64,000 bases of DNA from Helicobacter rodentium ATCC 700285 (GCF_000687535.1 NZ_JHWC01000005.1:1-64000), one strand, 5' to 3'. Numbered from the stretch's first letter, positions 45,809 to 55,466 are shown. Program-made: numbers and translations. The notes: generated from the letters alone by a model not told the origin.

Positions 45809-47065
45809 TTAGCGCACTTGCCCGTTACCATAAACTTTGTATTTATAGGTTGTAAGGGATTCTACACCCATTGGACCGCGTGCGTGGATTTTAGAAGTAG
45901 AGATTCCAACTTCCGCTCCATAGCCAAACTCCCCTCCATCGCTAAAGCGCGTAGAAGCATTTGCATACACACAAGAAGAATCCACTGCGTTTAAAAAATG
46001 CTCTATTGCGCTATAATCTTCGCTTAAAATTGCCTCGCTATGTCCGCTTCCAAACTTTTCAATATGCTCTATTGCTTCAAGAATCCCATTGACAATACGC
46101 AAGTTCAAAATATTCTCTCCATATTCTATATGGTAATCTTGCAAGGGGATTTGCTCACATTCTATGCCACAAACCTTTAAAATCTCACAAGACTCCTTGT
46201 CTCCTTTTAAAATCGTTCCTTTTTGCTTGAGGGATTCTGCGACTTTTGGTAAAAATTCCTGTGCAAAAACAGAATCTATCAGTAAAGTTTCACAAGTATT
46301 GCAAGTGCTTGGGCGAGAAGTTTTTGCATTGACAATCACTGCAATGGATTCTGGAATTTTGCAAGTATGATGTGCAAAAATATGACAAACACCCTTATCG
46401 TGCTTTATAATAGGCATTTTTGCGTATTCTGTTACAAATGCAATTAAACCCTCTCCCCCGCGCGGAATTAGTAAATCAATGAAATCCTTTGCACTCAAAA
46501 GTTCTTTTAGCTCCTCTCTGTCTTTCATAAAAGGAAGTAGCACCATACAATCTAAGGGTAAGTTATATTTTCTAAGAATCTGATGAAAAACTTGCATAAT
46601 TGCTTCATTGCTTCTTTGCGCTTCCTTGCCACCTTTTAAAACACAAGCATTTCCACTCTTAAAGCATAAAGCAGCTACATCACTTGTTACATTTGGTCGC
46701 GATTCATAAATTGTGGCAATCACTCCAAGTGGCACACTTATCTTTTGTATCCTTAAACCACAATGATTTGTAAATCCACCCAAGATTTTATTTAATGGGT
46801 CGGAAAAGTCTGCAATTTGACGCAAAGATTCTGCCATACCTGCTAATTTCTTAGGATTTAACTCTAATCTCTCCATCATTGCACTGCTCAATCTTAAACC
46901 CTTTGCAATCTCTAAATCTTTTTGGTTGGCTTCCAAGATTATCTTTTGGGATTCCAAAAGCAAATCCGCACAATCACGCAAAAACTCAATGCGCACATTG
47001 TGAGAAAGAGAGGCTAAAATACTTTTGCTTGCCTTTGTTTTTTGTAGCTGCTCTTGTAGATTCAT
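45809..47065 (-). CDS. proA: gamma-glutamyl phosphate reductase
   Basis: ProA reduces gamma-glutamyl phosphate to glutamate semialdehyde in proline synthesis. The 418-residue aldehyde-dehydrogenase-fold enzyme shows VPLGVIATIYESRPNVTSDVAALCFKSGNACVLKGGKEA, LIPRGGEGLIAFV, catalytic Cys in RPSTCNTCETLLI and the GSGHSEAIL motif. proB is not adjacent. It precedes the efflux operon with only 22 bases between. Confidence 0.95.
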   Translation of the reverse strand: MNLQEQLQKTKASKSILASLSHNVRIEFLRDCADLLLESQKIILEANQKDLEIAKGLRLSSAMMERLELNPKKLAGMAESLRQIADFSDPLNKILGGFTNHCGLRIQKISVPLGVIATIYESRPNVTSDVAALCFKSGNACVLKGGKEAQRSNEAIMQVFHQILRKYNLPLDCMVLLPFMKDREELKELLSAKDFIDLLIPRGGEGLIAFVTEYAKMPIIKHDKGVCHIFAHHTCKIPESIAVIVNAKTSRPSTCNTCETLLIDSVFAQEFLPKVAESLKQKGTILKGDKESCEILKVCGIECEQIPLQDYHIEYGENILNLRIVNGILEAIEHIEKFGSGHSEAILSEDYSAIEHFLNAVDSSCVYANASTRFSDGGEFGYGAEVGISTSKIHARGPMGVESLTTYKYKVYGNGQVR

Positions 47066-47180
47066 CGTTTTTTCCTTGTGTTTAAAATTGAATATTTTTG
47101 GTTTTTAAATTTCTAAAATCTTAGCATAAAATGTTTAATGAATGGAATAAAAATTAATAACAAAGGGAGAATTTGTAAGA

Positions 47181-47264
47181 TGGTGCGCTGGGCGAGACTT
47201 GAACTCGCACGGGTCGCCCCGCCACCCCCTCAAGATGGTGTGTCTACCATTCCACCACCAGCGC
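47181..47264 (-). tRNA. tRNA-Leu(GAG)
   Basis: The minus strand folds as a class II tRNA. Acceptor strand GCGCTGG pairs with CCAGCGC, discriminator A and encoded CCA follow. The D loop is GGTGGAATGGTAGACA-like, the anticodon stem CCATC/GGTGG holds loop TTGAGGG with anticodon GAG, a long variable arm follows and the T arm has GTTCAAG. It starts three bases after the hairpin at 47267-47288, downstream of atpE. Confidence 0.95.
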
Positions 47265-47266
47265 AC

Positions 47267-47288
47267 ACCTTAAGGAAGCCCTTAAGGT
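47267..47288 (-). terminator. perfect hairpin between atpE and tRNA-Leu
   Basis: ACCTTAAGG (47267-47275) and CCTTAAGGT (47280-47288) form a nine-base perfect stem with a four-base loop. It lies 15 bases after the atpE stop and two bases before the tRNA 5' end. There is no U tract, so it may be a processing or attenuating stem rather than a classic terminator. Confidence 0.5.
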
Positions 47289-47302
47289 ATTTAAACTATT
47301 AA

Positions 47303-47608
47303 TTAGCCTAAGAATGGGTTTGCGTAAAGTAGAATCAACGCAACAACAAGTGTATAAATAACTTGTGCTTCAATCATCGCTAATGCAATGAACATTGTTG
47401 TCATTAATTTACCACCAACGCCGGGATTTCTAGCCATACCAGAGATAGTTGCAGCTGCTGTGCTACCCATACCAATCGCACCACCAAGTGCCGCAATACC
47501 TAAACCTACACCCGCAGCAATCGCAGAATAAGAGAGCAACATTTCGTTACCTTCCGCAGCAAACGCCACACCAGCTAATGCAAAAAACACTAAAAGTAAT
47601 TTTTTCAT
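47303..47608 (-). CDS. atpE: F0F1 ATP synthase subunit c
   Basis: The 101-residue proteolipid starts best at ATG 47608 (MKKLLLVFFALAG) with AAGGAG upstream; the frame extends to 47665 without family support. The N-terminal helix looks like a signal peptide (AFA), as in other Campylobacterota. Two membrane helices follow with IAALGGAIGMGS and the proton-carrying Glu in ALAMIEAQVIYTLV. Downstream of pnp, as in H. pylori. Confidence 0.95.
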   Translation of the reverse strand: MKKLLLVFFALAGVAFAAEGNEMLLSYSAIAAGVGLGIAALGGAIGMGSTAAATISGMARNPGVGGKLMTTMFIALAMIEAQVIYTLVVALILLYANPFLG

Positions 47609-47707
47609 TCTTTTTCTCCTTAAAAAATTCCAAAGTCCGTTCGGATTCATTCCCCTACTTATCACTTTGTAAGCAGTGATTATAAACGCATTTAGCTAAA
47701 ATTTTGT

Positions 47708-49915
47708 TTAATGGGTGGAATCTACAAGCCCAAGTTCTACTTTATTTTTATTTAATGATAGCACCTCTACTCGCACTTCATCGCCCTCTTTGAGGTAATC
47801 GCTAATGCTTTCGTTCCTGTTATTGGTAATTTTAGAGATGTGTAATAACCCATCATAATTATGGGGCAATTCCACAAATGCACCAAATTCTACAACCTTT
47901 TTTACTTTGCCTGTGTAAATATCTCCCACTTTATAAAGGTCAGAAAAATTTGGTTTATTGTCTTTAGCGTTTGCGATATTGATGATGTGTTCTTTTGCGG
48001 CATTTACTTTTTGTCTGTTGCCTCCACTTACCTTTACCTCGCCATTCTCGCGATTTAAATCAATCGCAACTTCAAATTTTTCAATAATTTCTTTTATGGT
48101 TTTTCCCGCTTGTCCAATCACTTCTACAATCTTGCTTGGGTGGATTGCAAAGGTTTGCGCACTAGGTAGGGATTCTGTATTTAAAACGATTTTGCTTTTT
48201 GCTTCTTCCATTAGTTGTAAAATATGCAAACGCGCCTCTTTTGCTTGAAAAAGTGCATTTTTAAGTATTTCTGTCTTTAACCCTCCAAGTTTAATGTCCA
48301 TCTGTAAAGCTGTGATTCCATTCGCACTTCCTGCGACTTTAAAGTCCATATCGCCGTCGTGGTCTTCTAAGCCCATAATGTCCGTTAGAATCGCATATTT
48401 TTCTCCCTCACACACTAGCCCCATAGCAACTCCCGCAATGAGTGCAGTGCATTCAATATCCGCAGCAGCTAATGCTAAAGAACCACCACATACCGTTGCC
48501 ATAGAAGAAGAGCCGTTGGATTCAAGAATTTCAGAAACAAGACGAATTGTTTTAGAATCGCCATTAATCAAGCTACATTCCAAAGCGCGTTTTGCAAGAT
48601 TTCCGTGTCCTAATTCTCTCCTGCCTGTTGCTCCAATACTACTTGCTTCGCCCACGCTAAAAGGTGGAAAGTTATAATGCACCATAAAACGTTCTTTAGA
48701 GGTAGTTTTTTCGGTAAGTAATTCATAATTTTGTGCGTCCATATCCCCTCCAAGAGTGCAGACTACAAGTGCTTGTGTCTGTCCGCGTGTAAAAAGTGCG
48801 CTTGAATGCGCTTTGGGCAAAATATTTGTTTCAATACTAATGGGGCGCACTTCCTTTAATCCTCTGCCGTCCGCGCGTTTTCCTTCCTCCAAAATCATTT
48901 GACGAATCAATGTGCGTTTGACTTTTGCAAGTGTTTCATTCACGCGTTCTTCTAGCGATTCTATGTCGTTTGGATTCTGTGTTTTCCAAGATTCCATAAC
49001 TTCTTTTGCAAAGGCTTTTAGTCGGCTATTGCGTTCTGTTTTGGATAAGAACTCTACAATGTTGCGCAAGGATTCTAGGTGTTTTTGGTAAATAAAATTT
49101 TCAATTTTCTCGCACACGAAGCTTTTGCGTTTTTCTTTTAGCTCCACAGGTGGTTTGATAAAAGGCATAAAGGAATCTTTGATGAGCTGACTTTTAAGTG
49201 CGATTTGGGTACGTGCTAACTCTAAGGCTCCTATCAACTCATTTTCCTCTAACTCATTTGCACTAAAAGAGACTTCTTCCTCGTTTCTTAGGGTAGTCAT
49301 TAAGCTTAAAGGGTTGTTTGAGGATTGAACTTTTACCCCACCAAATGTGCGCATTTCAATCATCAATAAATCCTCATTTACTCCACTTACTAGCAAATCT
49401 AGTGTGCTTTGTTCTAGCTCTTTTGGGCTTGGGTTTAAGACAAGCTTTTCCCCGATTCTACCAATTCGCACACCATTTACGGGAAAAGTAATTGGAATCT
49501 CAGAAACATATAACGCTGCACTTGCTGCATTGAGAGCTAAAATCTGCAAGTCCGAATCATTATCGGCACTTAAAACTAAAATTGTAATTTGTGTAGGATA
49601 GCAATAATCTTTAGGGAACAATGGGCGCAAAGAGCGGTCTATGATTCTTGCGCTTAGTGTTTCAAAGTCGCTTGGTTTTGCCTCTCTTTTTACATAACCT
49701 CCGGGAAATTTTCCTGCAGCATAAGCCTTTTCAATGTATTGCACGGTTAAGGGCAAAAAATCCTCTTCCACAACACAATCAGTATCTACTGCAACAGTGG
49801 CAAGCAAAACATTGTTGCCCTTTTGATAATATACACTTCCACTTGCTTGTTTTGCAAATTTATCAAAAATATATTTTTCTTCTTTTCCTAAAAATGTAAG
49901 CTTTGCTTCACCCAT
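47708..49915 (-). CDS. pnp: polyribonucleotide nucleotidyltransferase
   Basis: PNPase degrades RNA from the 3' end with phosphate. The 735-residue protein has two RNase PH domains (YVKREAKPSDFETLSARIIDRSLRPLF; LFTRGQTQALVVCTLG and the active-site Asp in MDFKVAGSANGITALQMDIK), a KH domain (IHPSKIVEVIGQAGKTIKEI) and a C-terminal S1 domain (GDIYTGKVKKVVEFGAFVEL). It starts after a phosphoribosyltransferase-like gene with 16 bases between. Confidence 0.96.
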   Translation of the reverse strand: MGEAKLTFLGKEEKYIFDKFAKQASGSVYYQKGNNVLLATVAVDTDCVVEEDFLPLTVQYIEKAYAAGKFPGGYVKREAKPSDFETLSARIIDRSLRPLFPKDYCYPTQITILVLSADNDSDLQILALNAASAALYVSEIPITFPVNGVRIGRIGEKLVLNPSPKELEQSTLDLLVSGVNEDLLMIEMRTFGGVKVQSSNNPLSLMTTLRNEEEVSFSANELEENELIGALELARTQIALKSQLIKDSFMPFIKPPVELKEKRKSFVCEKIENFIYQKHLESLRNIVEFLSKTERNSRLKAFAKEVMESWKTQNPNDIESLEERVNETLAKVKRTLIRQMILEEGKRADGRGLKEVRPISIETNILPKAHSSALFTRGQTQALVVCTLGGDMDAQNYELLTEKTTSKERFMVHYNFPPFSVGEASSIGATGRRELGHGNLAKRALECSLINGDSKTIRLVSEILESNGSSSMATVCGGSLALAAADIECTALIAGVAMGLVCEGEKYAILTDIMGLEDHDGDMDFKVAGSANGITALQMDIKLGGLKTEILKNALFQAKEARLHILQLMEEAKSKIVLNTESLPSAQTFAIHPSKIVEVIGQAGKTIKEIIEKFEVAIDLNRENGEVKVSGGNRQKVNAAKEHIINIANAKDNKPNFSDLYKVGDIYTGKVKKVVEFGAFVELPHNYDGLLHISKITNNRNESISDYLKEGDEVRVEVLSLNKNKVELGLVDSTH

Positions 49916-49931
49916 ATTTTCTCCTTAAGCT

Positions 49932-50657
49932 TTATGGTTTTATACTATTAAAAATCTCCTCAATTACTGAAGATTCTATGACAGGATAATCCTTGTAATA
50001 ATATCCAATATCTACGAAATTTTTAGATCTATAAAGGCAAAAAATCCCATCGGTTGCTTCGTCCATTATTTCTGCAACATCTATGGGTGCAACCGGACAG
50101 GCAAAATGCACTGTTTTTGCTTGTAAAGTAATGACGGATTTAATGGAGGCAAGAGCGGTTAAGCCACTATCAATCCCTTCATCTACGAGTAACACCCGCT
50201 TTCCTTTAAGGGAAGTAAGCGGATTGCCTTTGCGATATTGATAGATTAAAGGCAACATTTTATCCTCATATTGTCTTTGCACTTCGCCATAAATATAATC
50301 TAAACTAATCTCAAAAGACTTTACCAATGGCTCATTAATTACGACATCGTGCGTTTCTGTTGCCATTGCGATTTCACATTCTGGATTATTGGGTGCTAAA
50401 ATTGGTGCAGTGAAGAGAAAAGCAAGAGGAGCTTTAATGATTTGCGCTAAACGATGGGCAAAAAGAATCCCTGCAAAGGAGATTCCAACCACCACACAAT
50501 CTTGCTTTTCAAAAAAGCTTAAGGGCATATTGTTAAGCAATTTTTGCAATGCGTCCTCACGATTCTCAAAAAAAGTTTTGCGTCGCATAGAGTGTATTGA
50601 ATTACTTGTTGGTTGATTATTGATTGCATTAATAATTTCATTGTTTGGATTACCCAT
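49932..50657 (-). CDS. phosphoribosyltransferase-like protein
   Basis: This 241-residue protein has a type I PRTase fold: VVVGISFAGILFAHRLA near 55 and the PRPP-loop-like VLLVDEGIDSGLTALASIKSV near 155, with Asp-Glu in place of the common Asp-Asp. The first 30 residues are Asn/Ser-rich. The substrate is unknown. H. pylori has a homologue at the same place between pnp and lptD. It starts ten bases after the lptD stop. Confidence 0.8.
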   Translation of the reverse strand: MGNPNNEIINAINNQPTSNSIHSMRRKTFFENREDALQKLLNNMPLSFFEKQDCVVVGISFAGILFAHRLAQIIKAPLAFLFTAPILAPNNPECEIAMATETHDVVINEPLVKSFEISLDYIYGEVQRQYEDKMLPLIYQYRKGNPLTSLKGKRVLLVDEGIDSGLTALASIKSVITLQAKTVHFACPVAPIDVAEIMDEATDGIFCLYRSKNFVDIGYYYKDYPVIESSVIEEIFNSIKP

Positions 50658-50667
50658 ATTCTATCCC

Positions 50668-52794
50668 TTAATTACCCATTTTCACATCACTGCTTAGTAA
50701 AGGAATAAATTTAATTGTAAAAAGCACATATTTGTCATCTCTTGCTTCTGCTCCACGCGTTGTTAGCATTGGATAAATTTCGCTTACATATTTAACCCCA
50801 AAAGAAAAGCAACGAATGGAGGTTTCAAACCCCACCTGCCAAGTCTTGAAATAACGTTCTTTATAATCATAACCCGCACTTGCAAAAATGTCAATATCCT
50901 CAAACTCTTTATCAAATCCTGCCATTAAATAGTTTGCCTCGCCAAATCTCCCACGATTCCAATCAATCCCCGCAAAAGAGTCGCGAAAAAAATGCCCAAA
51001 GCTTGCCTTGAGATATTCTCCGTCATAGCGCAACTGATGAGTAGCTTCCGAAATCCTCGCTTTTTGATGTGAATAAAAAATACTGCTTAAAAAACTCCAT
51101 TCATAGTTATAGAAATATTGGATTTCATTTTCTAGCTCACCTACACGATGCTTATCCTCTAAATAAAAAGGTTGTTTGATACGATGAGAGAGCCAAAGCG
51201 TATGGTTTAAATCATAAAAATATTGAGAACCATTAAAGTGTAATTCTTGCCTATGACCCGGCAGGGTAAAAAAACCTTGAAAATCACCCTTTTGGTCATC
51301 AAATCCGGGTAAAATATATAAGGTTTCAAGATTTAAAGTATGCCCAAAATTTTCGTATTGTTTTACCAAGTCAGAATTTGCCTTAAACTGATAATGTTGT
51401 GTAATATAACGCCCATCTTCTATGTGTCCTTGCTTTACATTGCTGTAATTAATTTGAGTAGCATAAAAAACAGGAGAAGCAGATATATTTACAAAATCGT
51501 CCAATAAACTTTGGGTGTAAATGATAGGAAGTTGCGCTTCTTGCTGCACTGCGCGGTAGCCGATAGGACGCGTAAAGTTTTTTGCTTGATAATCAAAGCT
51601 ATAATATAAATTATCTAAAAATAACTTATCTATTTGGCGATGATATTGCACTTGTGGTAGAGTTTGTAAAGTTTCTGCATTGCTAGTTTTGTCTAAATCC
51701 GAATAATAGCGTCCATAAACGCCCACATAGTCTGCTTCACTTTTTAAAAAGTAGTTTAAGCGAGAAGTTAAAAGACTGCCCTGTAAATCAGCAAGTCGTC
51801 TAGCGTCTTCATCGGTTAATCTGAAGTAATCAATGTCCTTTACTTGCGCAATATCTGCATAGATTCCATCTTCATAAAAGTAATTTTGTGTTTTTGTTAG
51901 TAAGTCTTTGCGCTCGTATTTTAATTGGAATCCAAAATGCTCTTGATTTTCTAAATCATAAGTGTTTTGATAGCTATTTGTGTCCCCAAAATAGCCTAAA
52001 TTTGCCCATAATATTTCATCTTTGTCGTCTATTAATCTAAACTCATTGTAGAATCCTGCTCCTCTTTTGGTTCGCACTTGGGGAGCAAAAGTCATATCCC
52101 ACCAATCTTGCGGGGCAATGAAAATGGGTTGAGAAAACAAGAAGCCATCGTCATTAGAGTGTCCAATTTTAGGGTAAAGCAATCCACTCTTTCGTTTGTA
52201 ACCTAAAGAAAAAGAAAGGTAAGGAAAATAAAGCACAGGCATTTCATAAATACAGAAACGAGGATTCCATACGCTTAACCATTCTTGATTCACATCATAT
52301 TGACTCTTGCTTACCTTTAATTGCCAAATAGGATTATTTACGCTACAAGTTGAAATAGTGGAATCTTGTGTTTGATAGACATTCTTATCGTATTGCGCAC
52401 TTTTGGCGTCTATCCATAAGCCACTCATAGAATCTTGCAGATAAAAAGGCTCTAAAAAAGAATAATCCTGTTGCATTTTGATTTTAACTTTTTGTGCTTT
52501 TAAATAAAGTGCATTGCCTTTGTAGGCATTCACATTGCCACTTAGGGTAATCTCGCCATTTTGTGTATCATAGGTCGCCTCATTAGCAGTTACAAAATAA
52601 TCCAAATTAATAATCGTTGCATTCCCTTTACCAAGCACTTTGGATTCGCTATATTCCATATCATCGGCTAAAAATTCAAAAACGGCTTCTTGATTGGAAT
52701 TGAATTGTTGAATAGAAGGTCGCGTTTGCGCAATATTTGGCATAAGCAATAAGACTGCTAAGCTTAATGAGATTCCAAATTTTAACTTAAGCAT
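50668..52794 (-). CDS. lptD: LPS-assembly protein LptD
   Basis: LptD inserts LPS into the outer leaflet of the outer membrane. The 708-residue protein has a signal peptide (1-24), an OstA/LptA-like N-terminal domain (FLADDMEYSESKVLGKGNATI, about 40-150), CSVNNPIWQLKV, then a long barrel (about 190-708) with PVLYFPYLSFSL and many aromatic-ending strands. It overlaps the RDD gene by eight bases in the purD-RDD-lptD-PRT-pnp-atpE order. Confidence 0.92.
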   Translation of the reverse strand: MLKLKFGISLSLAVLLLMPNIAQTRPSIQQFNSNQEAVFEFLADDMEYSESKVLGKGNATIINLDYFVTANEATYDTQNGEITLSGNVNAYKGNALYLKAQKVKIKMQQDYSFLEPFYLQDSMSGLWIDAKSAQYDKNVYQTQDSTISTCSVNNPIWQLKVSKSQYDVNQEWLSVWNPRFCIYEMPVLYFPYLSFSLGYKRKSGLLYPKIGHSNDDGFLFSQPIFIAPQDWWDMTFAPQVRTKRGAGFYNEFRLIDDKDEILWANLGYFGDTNSYQNTYDLENQEHFGFQLKYERKDLLTKTQNYFYEDGIYADIAQVKDIDYFRLTDEDARRLADLQGSLLTSRLNYFLKSEADYVGVYGRYYSDLDKTSNAETLQTLPQVQYHRQIDKLFLDNLYYSFDYQAKNFTRPIGYRAVQQEAQLPIIYTQSLLDDFVNISASPVFYATQINYSNVKQGHIEDGRYITQHYQFKANSDLVKQYENFGHTLNLETLYILPGFDDQKGDFQGFFTLPGHRQELHFNGSQYFYDLNHTLWLSHRIKQPFYLEDKHRVGELENEIQYFYNYEWSFLSSIFYSHQKARISEATHQLRYDGEYLKASFGHFFRDSFAGIDWNRGRFGEANYLMAGFDKEFEDIDIFASAGYDYKERYFKTWQVGFETSIRCFSFGVKYVSEIYPMLTTRGAEARDDKYVLFTIKFIPLLSSDVKMGN

Positions 52795-53257
52795 TGTAAT
52801 GTTTCAACTCTATAACCAATGTATTGGTTGCCATATCGTGTAGCCCTCTATTTAAGGAGTTAGCAAAAATATAGACAAATGGTAAATACATTAGAATTTC
52901 ACTTAATGCGCGAAGTATGGAACGCGTAAGTGCTTGTTGGAAGTTTGGGTTGTCCAAGAGTCCTAACTCTATCACACGAATCTTGACAACGATTTTGCCG
53001 ATGGTTGCGCCATAAAATTGCACAAAAAGCCAATGGTATAAAACGCGGATTCCATAAAGAACAAGCCAAGAGCTAGAAATAATAGCCAAAATCGCCTCTG
53101 TATCTCCTACATTTTGCTGGATACTATCCCAATAAATTCCAATAATTACCATACTAAGCAATAAATCATCAATAATATGCGCTATAATCCGTTTCCAATA
53201 AGGCGCAACTTGTATTTCTTCACGCGCTAAAATTTCCTCAATTTTGTCTGTATTCAT
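52787..53257 (-). CDS. RDD-family membrane protein upstream of lptD
   Basis: This 156-residue protein has three hydrophobic segments and RDD-type motifs (WKRIIAHIIDDLLLSMVIIGIYWD with the Arg/Asp-Asp pattern, and FYGATIGKIVVKIRVIEL). Function is unknown. Its start overlaps purD by four bases and its stop overlaps lptD, so all three are translationally coupled, as in H. pylori. Confidence 0.85.
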   Translation of the reverse strand: MNTDKIEEILAREEIQVAPYWKRIIAHIIDDLLLSMVIIGIYWDSIQQNVGDTEAILAIISSSWLVLYGIRVLYHWLFVQFYGATIGKIVVKIRVIELGLLDNPNFQQALTRSILRALSEILMYLPFVYIFANSLNRGLHDMATNTLVIELKHYNA

Positions 53258-54519
53258 TGTTTTCCTAATGCTTGATATGCAATGTCTTTACGATATTGCA
53301 TACCGTTGAATTTAACCGATTCTACTTGTGTGTAAGCATTTTTGACTGCTTCTTGTATGTTGTCGCCTTTGCCTACACACACAAGTACGCGTCCTCCACT
53401 TGCATATAAATATTCTTTTACTTTGCTTACGCCCGCAAAACTAATATGCGATTCTGTGCCTTCCTTTAAGGATTCTATGGTAATTTTTTCCTTTGGCGAA
53501 TTTTTAAAAGGATAGTCTTTAGAAGCTACTACTACTCCCACACACATTTTGGATTCTAGCTCAAATTGCACATTCTTTAAATCCCCCTTAGCACACGCCA
53601 AAAAGCAATCCAACAAGCCATTTTTGAAAAGCGGCATTAGCACCTCACATTCTGGATCACCAAAACGAACATTAAACTCTAGTAAATAAGGCTCGTTTTT
53701 CACAACCATAATCCCACAAAACAAAGTGCCACTAAAGGGATTCCCCTCTTGTATCATACCTTCAAGTGTTGGGGCAATAATTTGGGATTTGACTTTTTCA
53801 ATGATTTGTGGAGTTGCTAAAGGAGATGGTGCATAAGCTCCCATTCCTCCTGTATTTGGACCTTTATCTTTATCCAAAAGACGCTTATGGTCTTGTGCAG
53901 CAGGTAGTACAATGAAATCTTTTCCATCGCACAATGCAAAAATAGATAATTCAAATCCATCTAAAAACTCTTCAACAATAATGGTTTTACCAGAATCACC
54001 AAAGCTTTTCCCTTCTAACATTTCTTTGGCTGCTCTTTTTGCTTCCTCATAGCTTTCTGCAATGATGACACCCTTTCCTGCACATAAGCCGTCTGCTTTC
54101 ACAACAATGGGTAAATTTAAATTCTCAATAAAAGCACAAGCTTCTGCATATTCTTGTGTTTGAATAAATCTAGCTGTTGGAATATTGTAATGTTTTGCAA
54201 ATTCTTTCATATATGCTTTAGAGCCTTCTAATCTTGCTGCTTTCGCACTAGGACCAAAAACCAAGATTCCATTCTCGCGCAAAGAATCTGCTAATCCCTC
54301 TACCAATGGTGCTTCAGGACCGATAATGACAAGTCCAATTTGATGGTTTAATGCAAAGTCAATAAATTCTTGTTCATTTGCAAAATCAATATTTTTGCCT
54401 AGTCTGCTTGTTGCTCCATTGCCCGGATAAAAATAGATTCCATCAATTCTGCATTCCTTTTGTAATCCAAGCCCGATAGAATATTCACGCCCACCGCTAC
54501 CTACAATGACTATTTCCAT
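53254..54519 (-). CDS. purD: phosphoribosylamine-glycine ligase
   Basis: PurD makes GAR from phosphoribosylamine, glycine and ATP, one step before PurN (9269). The 421-residue ATP-grasp enzyme shows VIVGSGGREYSIG, IGPEAPLVEGLADSLR, VVKADGLCAGKGVI, LDKDKGPNTGGMGAYAP and EFNVRFGDPECEVLMPLF. First gene of the leftward lptD group; the 6S-like RNA candidate lies 96 bases upstream. Confidence 0.96.
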   Translation of the reverse strand: MEIVIVGSGGREYSIGLGLQKECRIDGIYFYPGNGATSRLGKNIDFANEQEFIDFALNHQIGLVIIGPEAPLVEGLADSLRENGILVFGPSAKAARLEGSKAYMKEFAKHYNIPTARFIQTQEYAEACAFIENLNLPIVVKADGLCAGKGVIIAESYEEAKRAAKEMLEGKSFGDSGKTIIVEEFLDGFELSIFALCDGKDFIVLPAAQDHKRLLDKDKGPNTGGMGAYAPSPLATPQIIEKVKSQIIAPTLEGMIQEGNPFSGTLFCGIMVVKNEPYLLEFNVRFGDPECEVLMPLFKNGLLDCFLACAKGDLKNVQFELESKMCVGVVVASKDYPFKNSPKEKITIESLKEGTESHISFAGVSKVKEYLYASGGRVLVCVGKGDNIQEAVKNAYTQVESVKFNGMQYRKDIAYQALGKQ

Positions 54520-54614
54520 TTTACAACCTTCAAAATATTTTGGTTTTTAAAATTCTTTGCTTAAAAACTTTAAAAACAAAAAGTCTTTCATTATTAAGGA
54601 ATTTTATTGTATTT

Positions 54615-54810
54615 ACCCGAGTGAGCGTTACTTATTTGTGTAGCCCGAAATAGGCAACGATTCCAGTCATAAGTAGCTCATTAGGCGGCAGATTCTCATC
54701 TCAACTTAAGAGACTCAAGCAAAAATGCCATCACACAAAGCCAATCTATACAACCAGCAATACTTAATTCTGTTGGACTCCAAAATCAAAGAAATGCGCT
54801 TCACTTAGGT
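54615..54810 (-). ncRNA. ssrS: structured RNA candidate, possibly 6S RNA
   Basis: The 400-base gap upstream of purD has no credible gene but encodes a 196-nt RNA candidate. A TATAAT (54817-54822, minus strand) would start it near 54810. Its ends pair: ACCTAAGTGAAGCG with CGCTCACTCGGGT (11 pairs, one wobble, one bulge). The stem continues inward after a small loop with ATTTCTTTG/CAAATAAGT (8 of 9) and AGTCC/GGGCT. This long rod closing a central region is the 6S RNA topology, where the RNA mimics an open promoter and binds RNA polymerase. I find no tmRNA, SRP or RNase P signature. The fold was done by eye. Confidence 0.5.
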
Positions 54811-54816
54811 AAGAGA

Positions 54817-54822
54817 ATTATA
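54817..54822 (-). promoter_or_regulatory. -10 element of the structured RNA
   Basis: A perfect TATAAT on the minus strand (AGTTTATAATTCTC) lies seven bases before the predicted 5' end of the RNA at 54810. Confidence 0.45.
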
Positions 54823-54919
54823 AACTATCCTAGCTAAAGTAGCTTTTAACTTTAAACAAAAAATCAATAAATTTTAGGCAAAATTTCGCCATTGAATCAC
54901 AAAACAAGGAATCTCGGAA

Positions 54920-55423
54920 ATGAAAAAAATGTTATCAACTCTTGCCTGTATGGCTATTTTAAGTAGCACACTTGGTGCAAATGAGTGTATATGTTTTGAA
55001 TTAAAAGGTGAATTTGGAGAGGAAATCAAGGCAATTATGCAAAAATATTCCAAGAATCTGGGTTCAAAAGACATTAAAGTGGTGCGTGAGGACGCAGATA
55101 TAACCATTCAAGAAAGAAGCTTTTTAGATAGTATTATTGGCACAGGTGTTGTGGCGAGTAATGCTAAAGGGGCAAATTTAGAAAATGGAAAAAAGCTTTA
55201 TGAGCGTGATTGCGCAAGTTGCCACGGACAAAAAGGTGAAATCTTTGTGGCGAGCAAACCCCCTATTAATACTTGGAAAGCAAGCGATATTGTAAATGAG
55301 ATTAGAAGCTATCAAAATCAAACCTTTGAGGGACAATCTCGTTTTGTTAAAAATCAAGTTGCACAACGTTATACTAGACGAGATATGGAAGATATTGGTG
55401 CCTATCTTGAAACATTAAGATAA
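54920..55423 (+). CDS. monohaem c-type cytochrome
   Basis: This 167-residue periplasmic protein has a signal peptide (1-19). About 70 residues of unusual N-terminal region follow, with CIC near the mature end (NECICFELKGEFGEEI). Then comes one haem-c domain with CASCH at about residue 94 and the usual C-terminal DMEDIGAYLETL. It is longer than the small cytochrome c-553 of H. pylori. It likely carries electrons in the periplasm; the partner is unknown. It precedes gltX by 43 bases. Confidence 0.82.
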   Translation: MKKMLSTLACMAILSSTLGANECICFELKGEFGEEIKAIMQKYSKNLGSKDIKVVREDADITIQERSFLDSIIGTGVVASNAKGANLENGKKLYERDCASCHGQKGEIFVASKPPINTWKASDIVNEIRSYQNQTFEGQSRFVKNQVAQRYTRRDMEDIGAYLETLR

Positions 55424-55466
55424 CATAGATTCTATATTGTTATACAAATCTCTTAAGGAATAAGAT

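Noticed and set aside
54615-54810. tmRNA, SRP RNA or RNase P RNA in the purD upstream gap
   Set aside because: No tag-peptide frame, no tRNA-like ends, no GGAAGCAGC-type SRP loop and no RNase P core motifs.
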